Source: Dermacentor variabilis (lineage: Eukaryota; Arthropoda; Arachnida; Ixodida; Ixodidae). From it: 64,000 nucleotides of DNA. This document shows, in pieces, positions 1 to 11,044 of this stretch. The first letter of the stretch is position 1. Each line of letters starts with the position of its first letter. The translations under genes and the position numbers were made by a program. The notes under the pieces were generated by a model, which was given only the letters and a program-made list of their open reading frames with translations, was not told the origin of the DNA and did not search any database. Where the stretch lies: positions 68,804,639-68,868,638 of the forward strand of contig NC_134577.1 in assembly GCF_050947875.1 (NCBI RefSeq), written 5' to 3'.

Positions 1-127
1 GAGCACTTCGAACACCCGGTTCGCCATCGCACATGCGATTTTCAATGAAAACAAGGTTCCAGCAATTGCAGTACAGTAACTCCGTGTGCAGAGCTGCGTG
101 AGACACAGTGCCACCTGCCAAAAAGGC

Positions 128-190
128 TTAGCAGTAGCCGGCGCCGGGCTTCGGCGTCAACATCTTCTATCAGCCCAATAAAGCAGAAGT
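128..190 (+). repeat. LINE-type 3' terminal tail, copy A
   Basis: This short stretch matches the extreme 3' end of the retrotransposon at 57488-63303. It has AGCCGGCGCC, a small hairpin, then GCGTCAACATC and an AATAAA signal. The stem here is CGCC (142-145) paired with GGCG (153-156). I see no coding sequence upstream, so it is either a severely 5'-truncated LINE copy or a SINE that borrowed the tail. The similarity is direct; the role is inferred. Confidence 0.6.
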
Positions 191-323
191 TATAAAATAT
201 AGGATGCCGTAGTCGGCTACTTCGATTTATATCGAAGTGAAAAAAAAAAGAATTATAGGCTCCTTAGGTTAACTTTAGGCGAACGCAACGTAGAAACCGC
301 ACTCGGAGGCAGCTATGTTTCAT

Positions 324-800
324 TATGCCACCTGCTTGCGTGTGACGTCGTTAGTGACGTCATTACTTCGTCTTTCTACTTCCGGGTTTCCGGGAATTTC
401 GCCAAAGTCGTCCTTACGTGGCAGGTCTCTAAGGTCTACAATTCTGTGCGGTAATCAGTGATTTCTAATTAATTCTAATTATTCCAGACACTTCGGTAAC
501 TCAACTTGTAACGAAACTTATGCTCTGATATAATATCTATAATTAAACTAACGAATTTTTGTACTGCACTGTGTTTGCTCTATTTTTTATGATTTATTTG
601 GAATTTCGTCCCCGATTATATCGGTGACTGTTAATTAATTCTAATTATTCTATAATGAAACCCAGTAATTTTGTACTGTACTATTTGGTCTTCCGCTTTT
701 TTCTGAATTATTTGGAATTTTCCGGCCGGTGGTCTCAGGAGATGAACCGGAAGTGCTGCGCAAGAAACAAGATTGTCACTCCACGCTTGTGCCACGATAA
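324..800 (+). repeat. Dispersed repeat family X, copy 1
   Basis: This region is collinear with 24764-25125 in the same orientation. Shared blocks include the ATGCCACCT start, paired TGACGTC sites, CTTTCTACTTCCGGGTTTCC, GCGGTAATCAGTGATTTCTAA, CTTATGCTCTGATA and GCTGCGCAAGAA. This copy is longer because a segment ending in TGATTTATTTGGAATTT occurs twice in diverged form (about 565-620 and 665-720). There is no credible ORF and no terminal inverted repeat that I can see. The family is unclassified. Confidence 0.75.
343..362 (+). promoter_or_regulatory. Paired CRE-like sites in repeat X copy 1
   Basis: TGACGTCG (343-350) and a perfect CRE octamer TGACGTCA (355-362) lie 12 bp apart. CRE octamers are bound by CREB/ATF-type bZIP factors in animals. 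Both sites recur with the same spacing in the second copy. Function is inferred only. Confidence 0.4.
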
Positions 801-1129
801 AGTGACTCGCCATCCCGGCCCTGCGAAAGTGGATGTCTAGCGAAGCTGCTGCAGAGCCGCTATCAAATGTTACATCACTTTAGAGTAATGGTAGTGATAA
901 GCCCTCTGTGGTATCTGTGGTTCCTCGGAAGCCCTAACACTGCGTCGCCTATCCATAGCAGTGCTGCAACGCGAGTGTCTACGGAAATTGCAGTCGGCAT
1001 GGTTCTGCCAGCGCTGGAATTATGGGAAGTACATGGATTTGCCTAAATTGCGTCCTTATGGCTTCAAACGGCTTCGTCATTTCGTAAACTCGTAATTTTG
1101 AACAAAGCACAGCGTAATAAATAAACATA

Positions 1130-1232
1130 ATTAAACATGTTCGAAGGCAGGATTCGAACACAGGACCTCTAGCGCAAAATCCCGATATTGAAACCATTAC
1201 GGCACCAACGCATGCATTAACAAGCGGCATAG
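1130..1232 (-). repeat. tRNA-headed SINE-like fragment
   Basis: Read on the minus strand, an A-box-like TGGTGCCGTAATGG is followed at tRNA-like spacing by a B-box GTGTTCGAATCC (reverse complement at 1150-1161). A clean cloverleaf is not evident and AT-rich sequence follows, so this looks like a SINE head rather than a tRNA gene. It differs from the Ruka-like SINE elsewhere in the window. Confidence 0.45.
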
Positions 1233-1674
1233 AACGTTCGGATGCTTGTTTTGTGCTTGTTTTCTATTGAAACGAATGCTGTTCTGTATGTTGTATGCGT
1301 GATTCCAAAGAATGTATGCACTTTTCGCTTCACTTTGCTGATTGCCTGAATGAAGCCCTCTTCACCTCCGGCGCGGGTCGGCCTGGTGTTGCACTACTTC
1401 GGGAATCGGCCCACATTTTTTTTTTTTGCCCACGGACGCGAAAAACGTCGACCAACGAGACGCTAACAGCTTCGCTGTAAACAATGAAAAAAAATTATGT
1501 ATCATTTGCATTGAAATCTCGAATAAGGGCCTCTCCCGGTTAGAAAAATAGAGCCACGTAACTCAGTTCAAAGAAGACGTTATAAGACCCTGGCAGATCG
1601 CACACGTAGTCAGTAATGCGGGATCGTTTGGCTGGGTGACGTGTTTATTGAGAAGCGTTTCCTTTAAAGCATTG
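1233..1674. other. No recognised feature
   Basis: Mixed-composition sequence with a T run near 1418. I see no gene or repeat family here. Confidence 0.5.
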
Positions 1675-1693
1675 CCCCCCCCCCCCCCCCCCC
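1675..1693 (+). repeat. Poly-C run
   Basis: An uninterrupted cytosine homopolymer of about 19 bases. It keeps a spurious proline-rich frame open. Confidence 0.9.
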
Positions 1694-2104
1694 GCTACCC
1701 ACCACGGAGAAACAGTGATCACGCAAAGATACCCCACACACTTTGCATGAAGGGACCAGACAGCCGATGTGGGCAGCATCCATCTATACAATTTCCACGC
1801 CGCGCCCTCTCTCTCTCGAGGTTCCTCAGCAGGCGCTGCAGCAGGCCCCGTCGTTCTCATTTGCTTTGCGTAGCTTGCTCGCTGCTTCTCGTGGTTTTTC
1901 CTTTTCGCACGCTGTCTCGCCAGCACCGCGTCGTTGCGTTCGTTTCTCTCTCGCTTTGCTTTCTTTCTTGCTCGCTTTCCTTTCAACGGGCGGGCACGTC
2001 TGGCGTTCGCAGCGTTCGGGGGCACCGTAAAATAATTACCGAATTGCACCGTGCCGTCCGAGGCGGTGGAGCGCGATGCAGTATAATGAGCTCTTCGCCA
2101 TGTC

Positions 2105-2812
<708 letters not shown>

Positions 2813-2882
2813 ATTCTGCGTGCGCATTGTGGGGAATCGAACTTCTGCTGTCAAGCTTAGCAGCCGGGTTCTCTAAATAATA
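2813..2882 (-). repeat. tRNA-like SINE head fragment
   Basis: On the minus strand a TGGTGGCCTATTATTTAGAG segment resembles an A box, and AGTTCGATTCC is a B box at suitable spacing. The body is diverged and no tRNA can be folded cleanly, so I call it a relic SINE head. Confidence 0.4.
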
Positions 2883-3114
2883 GGCCACCATTTTTTTGTT
2901 GTTGTACTTATTGGGCACGGTCACACGCATACTTTTCTCACTCGATAGACGGCAGGTCTTTGAAACACTCGGTGCATGCGCCACGTACCATTTCCTCGTC
3001 TTCTTTCCTTGCGACAGTTGGCTCGTGCTTCTTAGGCGACTTGTTAGACTACACCATCTCCGGGACCGGCCCTATTTTCCCAGTACTCTTTCTACGCATT
3101 TTCTACGCAGCTCA

Positions 3115-3359
3115 TACCCGCCGTGGTTGCTCATTGGCTATGGTGTTAGGCTGCTGAGCACGAGGTCGCGGGATCAAATCCCGGCCACGGCGGCCGCATT
3201 TCGATGGGGGCGAAATGCGAAAACACCCGTGTTCCTAGATTTAGGTGCACGTTAAAGAACCCCAGGTGGTCGAAATTTCCGGAGCCCTCCACTACGGCGT
3301 GCCTCATAATCAGAAAGTGGTTTTAGCACATAAAACCCCATAATTTAAATTTTTTTTTT
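3115..3359 (+). repeat. Ruka-like tRNA-derived SINE, full length with TSD
   Basis: The head carries tRNA-like promoter boxes (TGGTTGCTCATTGGC; GGGATCAAATCCC). The typical tick SINE body follows: GGGGGCGAAATGCGAAAACA, GTGCACGTTAAAGAACCCCA, ACGGCGTGCCTCATAATCAG and TAAAACCCCATAATTTAAAT, then a T-rich tail. It is flanked by imperfect 10-bp direct repeats, ACGCAGCTCA (3105-3114) and ACACAGCTCA (3360-3369), as expected for LINE-mediated insertion. The name rests on recall of the tick SINE Ruka; no alignment was run. Confidence 0.85.
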
Positions 3360-3369
3360 ACACAGCTCA

Positions 3370-5336
3370 CGCTACGTGGAAACTAACTGTGCGCCGTTGC
3401 GCGGACTTCGCGATCGCCCCAGTCAATCACGTGTTAACATTCCTTCGCCGAACTACAAATGACATCGTCGTTTTACGTACGCCGCATGAAACAGCCACAT
3501 GTACGCACATGGCTGATGACGTCACAATTCGCGTTTCTATCGCTTGCGCTGGTCCGCCATGTAGAACCCAGTAATCGCAATGCCGTTGGTTGACGTCGAA
3601 CGGCTGGCGTACAAATTACGCCATCGCCGTGATAGGATCGTCTAGAACGTGGCTGTGGTCACGCTGCCACCGTCGCCACCTTCATGTACGCTCGCGACGC
3701 ACACATACCTACTCAATTTACGGGGAGTACGTTAGTTCACCTGGCATCGGTTTTGCGAAAACTCCGACCAATGCCGGGCAAGCTTCGCGTAACATAGACC
3801 CACCGTACGTCGGATCTGCACAATATTGCTTGTTTTCTTTAAAATTGTTTTAGGTAGTCATTCCGCAAATTGAATCTTGCCGATGAGAGCACGCGAGATA
3901 TTGAAGGAAGTAAAAGAGGAAACAAAAGGAGCGCGGATGTGCTCTGAAATCGGGATTGGATGTAAATGAGATGGACTGACTGCTGAGATGGTTAATTTAG
4001 CAAAATAACTAGAGTTTTTTTCAGTATACGTTTATGTATTTCTGGCGAAGATAGTCTAGTTAGGCTGTACGTGTGTCGGCCGGCACACGTATACAAAAAG
4101 CAATGAGTACACTCCTGGGCAGAAGATTTGAGGAATTTAGGCGTTTTACTCGTAAGTTGGAGGACACGGAAATGAAACGATACTGTACAGTAAAAAAATC
4201 GCAAGGGAAAAGCAAACGGAGAAGTCGAATAAACGCTGAAAGCGAAATATCCGGAGATGGAAAACAACGAATACAGCGAAGCCATACAGTGGGATGCATA
4301 GAAGTACGAAAAAGAAAGGTGATGAAACAATGCAGAACACGTCCTGGTATCACACACGTGATCACAGCCTAACCTAGTCAAGTCACTTGCAAATTACAAC
4401 TAGATACTCACGCGAAATAAACGTCAACATATCGACAGGACCCAGCAGCCTTATTGAAAACAAAATTTCGCACTTTCTTTTTAGTCTCTAGTGGTGCTAT
4501 GAGATCGGTGCTCGTACTGTTACACAAATGCGCCATGGTCATCCTTGACAAGACGAGGTTTGACCTAACCGCAGGCTCTATTACCATATCGAGGAAAAAA
4601 AAATCGAGTATCTTCAGAAACGTTTAAGAATGAGAATATTTTCTCTCATGAAAGCAGATGGTTTTTAAGAAGCCAAAAACAAAAACCAGACACACACAAA
4701 ACAACTGATATCAGAGTTTCCCAGAATTAATCCTGATACGGAAAAGTGATGCTATTATGTCTGCATAGAAATTTTCAGACGCAGAGGCTTCGCATATATC
4801 TTTGTTTTTCTGCATGACCAGGGCTTCTTACATTTAAGAGATGACTGAATAAAACAGCGCACAATTTGAGATACCGGGCTCCATTATTGTGGTAAAATTT
4901 GCTATTCAAATAGGAGCACTTACATTTGTGCGAATAATCGTATCGACTGCGAGAAATGCCAGCAGCAGCTGAATGAATCTTCTTTGATGGGCTCATTGCT
5001 TCCTAACGCTTCCGAAAAGATACCTCGAAAAACAGACGAAGATGGAAAAAGAGAGATTCGGACTGGAGAACATTCAACAAATTTTATTTCGTCTTCGATT
5101 TCTTTGCTTTGTAGCGAGGGCACGTTCTTTCCCGCAATGTGGTAGTTAGACAATCATTTCGTACACATTTGACCGTTTTTGTTTTATTGGACAAGCGGCT
5201 GTAACCTGAACATATGTTTATAGGGCTGCAAGTGTTAACATTGCTGTGCGGTGACGGTATGCGGTGAGGGTGACCGACTGTGATTGTATGTCTATGCTCT
5301 TTTCTTTCTTTATCGCTACTATGCTATCACTTTACA
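3370..5336. other. No recognised feature
   Basis: About 2 kb of AT-moderate DNA. Opposed open frames of 99-129 codons at 3992-4381 have no family resemblance and look like chance. Confidence 0.5.
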
Positions 5337-5432
5337 TCCCTCTCCCCTCTCTCTCCAGAGTAGCGTAGAAAACCGGATCGTCCCATTTGGTTAACCTCCA
5401 TGCCTTTCCCCTTTCTTCCGTCTCTCTCTTTT
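5337..5432 (+). repeat. LINE 3'-UTR motif: pyrimidine tract then GTAGC..ACCGG (degenerate)
   Basis: A CT-rich tract ending CTCCAGAG is followed by TAGCGTAGAAAACCGG, GGTTAACCTCCATGCC and TTTCCCCTTTC. The same block occurs at 12636, 22618, 25888 and 54736, and inverted at 7478. At 54736 it follows LINE coding sequence, so it probably belongs to a LINE 3' UTR. This is the most degenerate copy. Confidence 0.55.
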
Positions 5433-5494
5433 TTAACCGTGTTTGAAAGCGAATAGATTTCTTTGCCGCTTTCGACCGTTTTCATGGTTGGTAA

Positions 5495-6196
5495 ATGGTC
5501 GATCGATGGTCGTTGGTCGGACTTGACAAGGAAAACGCAAGTTCGCTCTTTCGTTCGTTAGGGCTGTTCGCTGACATTGACAATCGTCGTCGATGGCTTC
5601 TGCACAACTTTATTTTTTTTTTCGGTGGTGAATGTGTGCTGCCTCATGGCACGCGTGTCGTAAGGAGCCGAAATCGACGACCTCTGACTGAAATAATGTT
5701 AGCTGAAAGTATGCGCCAGTCCGGTGCCCGTCCCCGTTTCTGTATTCGTCCGTATAGCGCAATATCTCTTTTCCTGAATATGAACAGGTGGCTGTTAGGG
5801 AGAAGTACAAAGGGGTCGGTAGCTTTTATGCAGGTACAAGAATCGTATGTTTCGTGTTCTTCATTTATTAACTGGAGCCAAAATGAATTCCAGAAGGAGG
5901 ACGAAGACTTAGTACGAAAGCCAATATTTCGAGATAGCCTACAACTAATTCCAAGAAAGACTTATATTCGAGAGCTACGCCCTCGTTTTAGGCCAATCCA
6001 TGTTCAAGAAAGGTTGAACATTACGAACACCGATTTTCCCACGATGCCGCAACGCTTTTGTTTGTGGGCCGTGGCGTTGTCCCAACCCTCATTTGCATTC
6101 CAATATGGTGTTCAAATACCTTCTTCTGTGATCAGACTTGATGCTAGTGAATTCCCTGCTTGTACAAGTGTGTCTCCTTGCCGCATGCGTATGTGA
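5495..6196 (+). CDS. Unrecognised 233-codon open frame
   Basis: The frame starts MVDRWSLVGL and stays open for 702 bp without relying on simple sequence. I see no signal peptide, membrane segment, zinc motif or known family signature. The residues are mixed, with an arginine-rich middle (RRPLTE, RPRFRPI). There is no obvious splice-bounded structure, and the upstream 160 bp is a LINE 3'-UTR repeat, which argues against a host exon. A rough estimate from random stop frequency makes such a frame uncommon but not impossible in 64 kb. I regard it as probably chance or a decayed element. Confidence 0.15.
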   Translation: MVDRWSLVGLDKENASSLFRSLGLFADIDNRRRWLLHNFIFFFGGECVLPHGTRVVRSRNRRPLTEIMLAESMRQSGARPRFCIRPYSAISLFLNMNRWLLGRSTKGSVAFMQVQESYVSCSSFINWSQNEFQKEDEDLVRKPIFRDSLQLIPRKTYIRELRPRFRPIHVQERLNITNTDFPTMPQRFCLWAVALSQPSFAFQYGVQIPSSVIRLDASEFPACTSVSPCRMRM

Positions 6197-7477
6197 TGTG
6201 TGTTTCCTTGGTGTATGTATATACCTGCGTTTATGCGCACATGTGTGTGCGCGGGAAAGTGTCAGCGCGCATGCGCATGTGCGTTGTGCTTGTGCATCTG
6301 TGTTGCGCACAGGACTGCTCACGGGTTAGCTTCATTGGTTGTTTCTCTTAAATTTACGTTTTTCTCTTTGTTTCTAAGATAATGTCATTCGTGCTTCTCT
6401 GATATAAATGTGCTTATTATATGAGGAAATGGATGGCGCCTATTCCTTACCCGTATCTTTGAGCAGCCGCCTCTCTGATGCCGCCTACATTATCGTTAGC
6501 ACACAATTACTAAACAAACGAAAAATTCACGCAAGCTTCAAAACCTATTTAGTAATGACTAATATGAGTCAAAATTAGCACATTTTTTCACCGAGCAACG
6601 AAAGGAAAGGCAAGAAATCATGGCTGGAGGATCGAGCGCTGACAACCGTGCTCGCAGAAATAGTTGTCGCAGCGACTTTCGAGATACAACAGTTGCATTG
6701 CCGTCGCCATTGTTAAGTCCCGACAAACCCGATGCCGCCTACAGAGGGAGCGATACCATTTTGCATTTTCTTTTTCCTTTTTTTTTGCCTCGAGTGACAA
6801 TCCCACATAGCGAGAGACCGTGCGCGAAGCCAAGCGTGCACATCAGAATTCAGAAAGAATGCACGGCGCCTCTGCGTTGCTGAGACATTAATGTTTCAGG
6901 AGGCATCCCCTTCCCTTTGCCGGGACGTAGTCGCCTTCGTGAATACTGATGCAGAGACGTCTCCCATAGTGTATATGAATATTGCGGTCAGCCTGCTCTG
7001 CGAGGCCTGGCTGGCATTACGCCACGCGTGAATGTTCACGTTCGTTTCGAGGGAAAACTTTGTTACGCGCCTAGAAAAGTTGGGCGAGAATAACTGCAGA
7101 GAAGCTGCGGCGTGAGATTCGCGGTAACTTGTTTTTTAAGCTCAGTGCGGCCGTATAATGCTGAGATTAAACTTTTTTTTTTTTGGTTACGCAAATCACT
7201 TCTGCGGGAATCCGCGATGTGAAGGGCCTGCGGTTTTCTTTCGGCGCCATGTTTCGGGCCATGGCCCCAAGATCTCGCTCTCAGTGAACGAGCTTTCGCC
7301 TAGAATGTGGTACAACGAACATAGAAAGAATGTAGCTCCGTGGGAATGACACTTATTATAATTTCAAGTTATCTTTATTATGGTCGCCAATTTCGCATTG
7401 CTCGCTTGAATTGGAAATAATCATTGTAAAGTATTGATCATTGTAGTGCGTAAACACAAACATTTCTCGAGAGAGTG
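6190..7477. other. TG-rich stretch then no recognised feature
   Basis: The first 110 bp (about 6190-6300) is an imperfect TG/GCGC-rich low-complexity tract. The remainder to 7477 has no recognisable gene or repeat. A T run sits near 7172-7182. Confidence 0.5.
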
Positions 7478-7568
7478 GGACAACGAAGAAAAGGCAGAGA
7501 GGCCAACCAGAAATGGTCTGGCTTGCTACCCTGCATGAGGGAAAAGAAGAATTGCCTATAAAGAGACA
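7478..7568 (-). repeat. LINE 3'-UTR motif, inverted copy
   Basis: On the minus strand this reads as a pyrimidine tract (CTTTTCCCTCATGCAGGGTAGC) followed by AGCCAGACC, TTGGCCTCTCTGCCTTTTC. It is the inverse of the copies at 12636 and 54736. Confidence 0.55.
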
Positions 7569-7710
7569 GGAAGAGTGAGAGGCGACTATACAAATGGGCG
7601 TCGGCAACCACAACTAAAAAAACAAAAAAATTCAGCAGCCCTTCCACTCTGCGAAGAAGGACGCGCAGTGAAGCTGTGGCGTGTTTTACCTTAATCGACG
7701 CCTCTATGTG

Positions 7711-7841
<131 letters not shown>

Positions 7842-7990
7842 TTGTAAGGAGGTTTATTGGACCAGCCCAACAAACAGGCGGTGCTTCTGAACAGCAGGTC
7901 GGGAGAACAAGATGGTGGTCTTCGAGCACCGATCTCGTGCCCTCCGCTCTTGATGATGATCGGTATGCCATTATCTTCCTTTCTTCATTA

Positions 7991-7992
<2 letters not shown>
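7842..7992 (-). repeat. Retroelement 3'-end-like spacer between two ATT arrays
   Basis: A short unique segment separates the two trinucleotide arrays. On the minus strand it ends GGTCCAATAAACCTCCTTACA and runs straight into AAT repeats, so it resembles a polyadenylation signal followed by an expanded tail. It could be a truncated retroelement 3' end. The family is unknown. Confidence 0.3.
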
Positions 7993-8044
<52 letters not shown>

Positions 8045-8045
8045 C
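7991..8045 (+). repeat. Second ATT array
   Basis: About 17 ATT repeats ending ATCATTG. It is probably related to the array at 7711 by the same element or duplication. Confidence 0.9.
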
Positions 8046-8309
8046 ATTGTAAGGTCGCCTAGGCGACTATGACGTAACCCCAGCACACTACGCCCACTGT
8101 TGGTAACAGTGTGTTTAGGACGCAGGTGGCCGTCAAACCGAGCTTCAACGCGAGCGACGATATGCGCTGAACGGGGTCAGCCAAAAGAGTGCAAGAAACA
8201 AAACACGTTTGTTTGTCCTTTGCGATTGATCATACTTCGTGGTTAATTAGCAGAATGAAACTTGCAAGGACTAGAGTTTCATTCTAACGGACAAACATGG
8301 GGATGTCTG

Positions 8310-8690
8310 TTTCCCTCCCATAGAAGCCCATGCACTGACAGCCAGACGGGAATTGTACAATATTTACAACTTCAATGTGAACTACTTAATTACTAAAAGT
8401 AGATGAAACTCCGCGTAATGTTAGAGTCGTTTTAGCGGCTAATCGTCATATAATTTGTTTCGCGGTAGTTTGGACGAAAAAGGAGTAACAGGAGTTTTCT
8501 GTAACCATACTCGCTTCGTAGACGGCCATGTATACTGACAGCAGACGGGAATTCTGGAACGTTTAAAACTTTACTGTGAACTAATTATGGCGAGTAAATG
8601 AAGCTCGGCGTAATGATAGAGTCGTCTTAGCAGCCAAATTCAGTATAATATTTTCCAAGATAACTACATTAGATTGAGAGCTACAGAGCA
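8310..8690 (+). repeat. Diverged tandem duplication, period ~199 bp
   Basis: Two head-to-tail copies align. CACTGACAGCCAGACGGGAATT (AGACGGG at 8344) corresponds to ACTGACAGCAGACGGGAATTC (AGACGGG at 8543). GTAATGTTAGAGTCGTTTTAGC (AGAGTCG at 8423) corresponds to GTAATGATAGAGTCGTCTTAGC (8618). A weaker partial unit may precede at about 8250. There is no coding potential. It is an unclassified satellite-like or element-internal repeat. Confidence 0.7.
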
Positions 8691-9649
8691 TTCGCGAGAA
8701 ACTGGAGACGAAATTTTCTTCCTGTCGACGTGACGCGTTGACGGATGGACATCGACCACTTCCGCAGGGCATATATGCATCATACATTCATCTTCGCTGT
8801 AAAAATTTACCCGAGAAAAAAACACGGTGGATCTCACGTACTGTGGGATTCGATGTAAGCGAAGCTTTGTACGCTGTTTGCTTGGATTTACGATAACTAA
8901 CGGTGATGTTGGCAACGAATGTGTAATTTCTTCAGCGTTTATTCCGATACGAGAGTTGTGAGTCGGCGTTAAACGTTGCCTTGCGTGCACCACTGCTGCT
9001 TATGTATGCGTAGTCCACGGAACACACGGAGAGGCGTGTTTGCTTGAGGCTTTGTTGTGCGTCGTCGTTCACAATCTCCGAGAGGGTTGAGCCTTATCCT
9101 TCTCTAACATGGCACATCGCATCAAGTGTGAAAATTTATTTGAATTATGGGGCTGTACGCGATTCAGTTATTGTAGGTACATGTATACGTTGTTTCCATA
9201 CATTCGCGGTCGGCATCACGTTTCGCCGCGTAACAAGGACGCTCCTGTTCCGCGCGACGCTTCTTTCGGGCCTGGGTTTCGTCGACGCTGAGTGCACTGT
9301 TAGATACGGGACGTCTTCCTGAGCCTCCTTCGAGTTCACCAAACCACATCGAATCGCGCCACACCTAAGTAAGGAACGCAGATGCAGATCAAACACGTTC
9401 CCGAGGCGCAGCACGTCCAAACAAGTTGGCGTCCCCCACCTCGTGTGCCGCATCTGGAGCTATTCACTGCTTGACTCTTCCCGAAAGTGTAGCGAGAGCC
9501 TGGCACGTTTCCAGGTAACGTGGCTCCCGGGGCAAGACGGCGGTAATGCACTGTGAAGCTCTGGCAGCAATCCCCCATCCGCCTTTGTAAAGGCACTTGC
9601 AGACCGGGAAGGCAATACCGCAGACAAATAATCCCTCGGACAATTGGAG
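8691..9649. other. No recognised feature
   Basis: Overlapping open frames of 60-150 codons on both strands around 9044-9790 show no family motif. Confidence 0.45.
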
Positions 9650-10130
9650 CCCAAGGGGTGACCCTCTGAGCCGAATGTGACGTATAATCGCACGAGTGCC
9701 TACCATTGGCCGAAAATGACGACACCTGAGCGGGCTCGCCGATTGGCCGAACGTGAAGTGACTTCGAGACACCGAAGGGGTTAAACACCAGAGACCGGGA
9801 GCAGAAAAAAGCATTCTTTCATATCGTTCGAGCTTCTTGCCACGGGCCGCAGCGTCCGAGTTGCCGCCGGCCCGTAATAACTTTATGACTGTTAATTTCT
9901 TTGTACTCTCACTGTAAATAATGTAAATAAACCTCCAGTTTCCATCCCGACGTCCTCCTCAACCTCGGCCAACGCCCGCACCCAACGGCAAGGTCCAAAT
10001 ATCTGGGGGACAGCAATTGGGATTGTCCTCCAGATCCAACAACTGGTTGACAGCGGTGGGATCGTCTCCAAATGCAACAACTGGTGGCAGTGCTAGGGAT
10101 GAACCTTCGTCCAAAGAGATCCAACAGCAC
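9650..10130 (+). repeat. LTR 3' end plus leader/PBS-like region (Gypsy-type remains)
   Basis: The segment ends in an LTR-like U3/R/U5 pattern: a GC-rich stretch, then TTTGTACTCTCACTGTAAAT and GTAAATAAACCTCC (polyadenylation-like) near 9920. About 80-150 bp further on are TGGTTGACAGCGGTGGGAT and TGGTGGCAGTGC, which begin with TGG like a tRNA primer-binding site. I cannot find the LTR start or a second LTR, and no gag or pol follows. It is probably a truncated or solo LTR with leader. Confidence 0.4.
10004..10128 (+). repeat. Triplicated ~38-bp unit in LTR leader
   Basis: Three related units lie in tandem: GGGGACAGCAATTGGGATTG ending CCAACAACT; GGTTGACAGCGGTGGGATCG ending GCAACAACT; and GGTGGCAGTGCTAGGGATGA ending CCAACAGC. 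Each begins with a TGG-like start, so a primer-binding region may have been triplicated. Confidence 0.5.
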
Positions 10131-10144
10131 GCATTGGAGCCATT

Positions 10145-11044
10145 TTGCTGGTGCATGTTTACGTGCTCCTTCTGCATACGTGGCCAGCACTTTGGTTGGA
10201 CGCCAGCTCCAAGCGTTCTCTTCAGGCTATGGACGCCTGTGATGTTTACAGTATCACAGCCCAGCACGCAACCTCCACAGCCCAACACCTGCTTTTTTGT
10301 CGCCCAGGAAAGCAACGACAGCACGTGCCACACGCACTAACTATAAAACGCTGCCGCGGCGGCGCCACCCTCGAGGCGCGGAGGCGAGCGCCATCTGGTG
10401 GTGTTGCAAGGAACGCAGCGGCGCGCTCGAGCAAGGGTACAGCAGCAGCGCCCGGAAAGTTGAGAGAAAGGGGAAAGAAAGCTTCGCTTAAAAAAAAAAG
10501 ACTTTCCATGTTAATCTTTCTGAAGGAGTCATCGCGGTCCACGCATACAGTTAAACTTCGAACTGATACTGTCCTGCATGGCAGATCAAGGCTTCCTTCA
10601 GCGAAACAGACCATCGCTGCTTCAGTGCATACAAACAACGGACCCCGAACACTAATGGGCATACGGAAGAGCAGCGAAAGAATCGCGTGCCTGCAGCCGC
10701 CCGTTAATGGCTTCTGCGTTGTTAGCTTTGTAGAACGACGCGTGCGGACTTCGCGGGAGGGGAGAGAGAGAGAGAGAGACGAAGTAATTACCACAAGCTG
10801 TGTACGGTTGCATGCTCGCACTGCGATGCCGGCGCATCGTAATAGCACAATTACTACCTCGCGGACAGGTCCGCATAAGAGTCCAGGCGGCGATGATGGG
10901 ATCGAGCGCGAAGCGTGCGCATACGCCCGAGCTGCTAATCGATGGCAACAGAGCATGCGCGCGTGCGCGCGCGAAAGCTTGCTTGCGCCAAAAATATACG
11001 CAAGGAAAAAAACAACAACCAAGCTCATACTCTTGATAGCCTAA
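10145..11044. other. Open on both strands; no recognised gene
   Basis: A 299-codon plus-strand frame and a 260-codon minus-strand frame (10246-11028) overlap almost completely. Neither shows a known domain, and the plus frame is rich in Arg/Thr/Ser/Ala. Parts of the region match generic tick repeat phrases (GCGCCATCTGGTGG near 10389). A GA run (about 10757-10779) and a GCGC-rich patch near 10960 lower stop frequency. I treat it as chance openness. Confidence 0.3.

Noticed and set aside
3117..3200. A possible tRNA gene
   Set aside because: The A and B boxes belong to a SINE head: the cloverleaf is poor, and a SINE body, tail and TSD follow. The same applies at 50276, 52706 and 63378.
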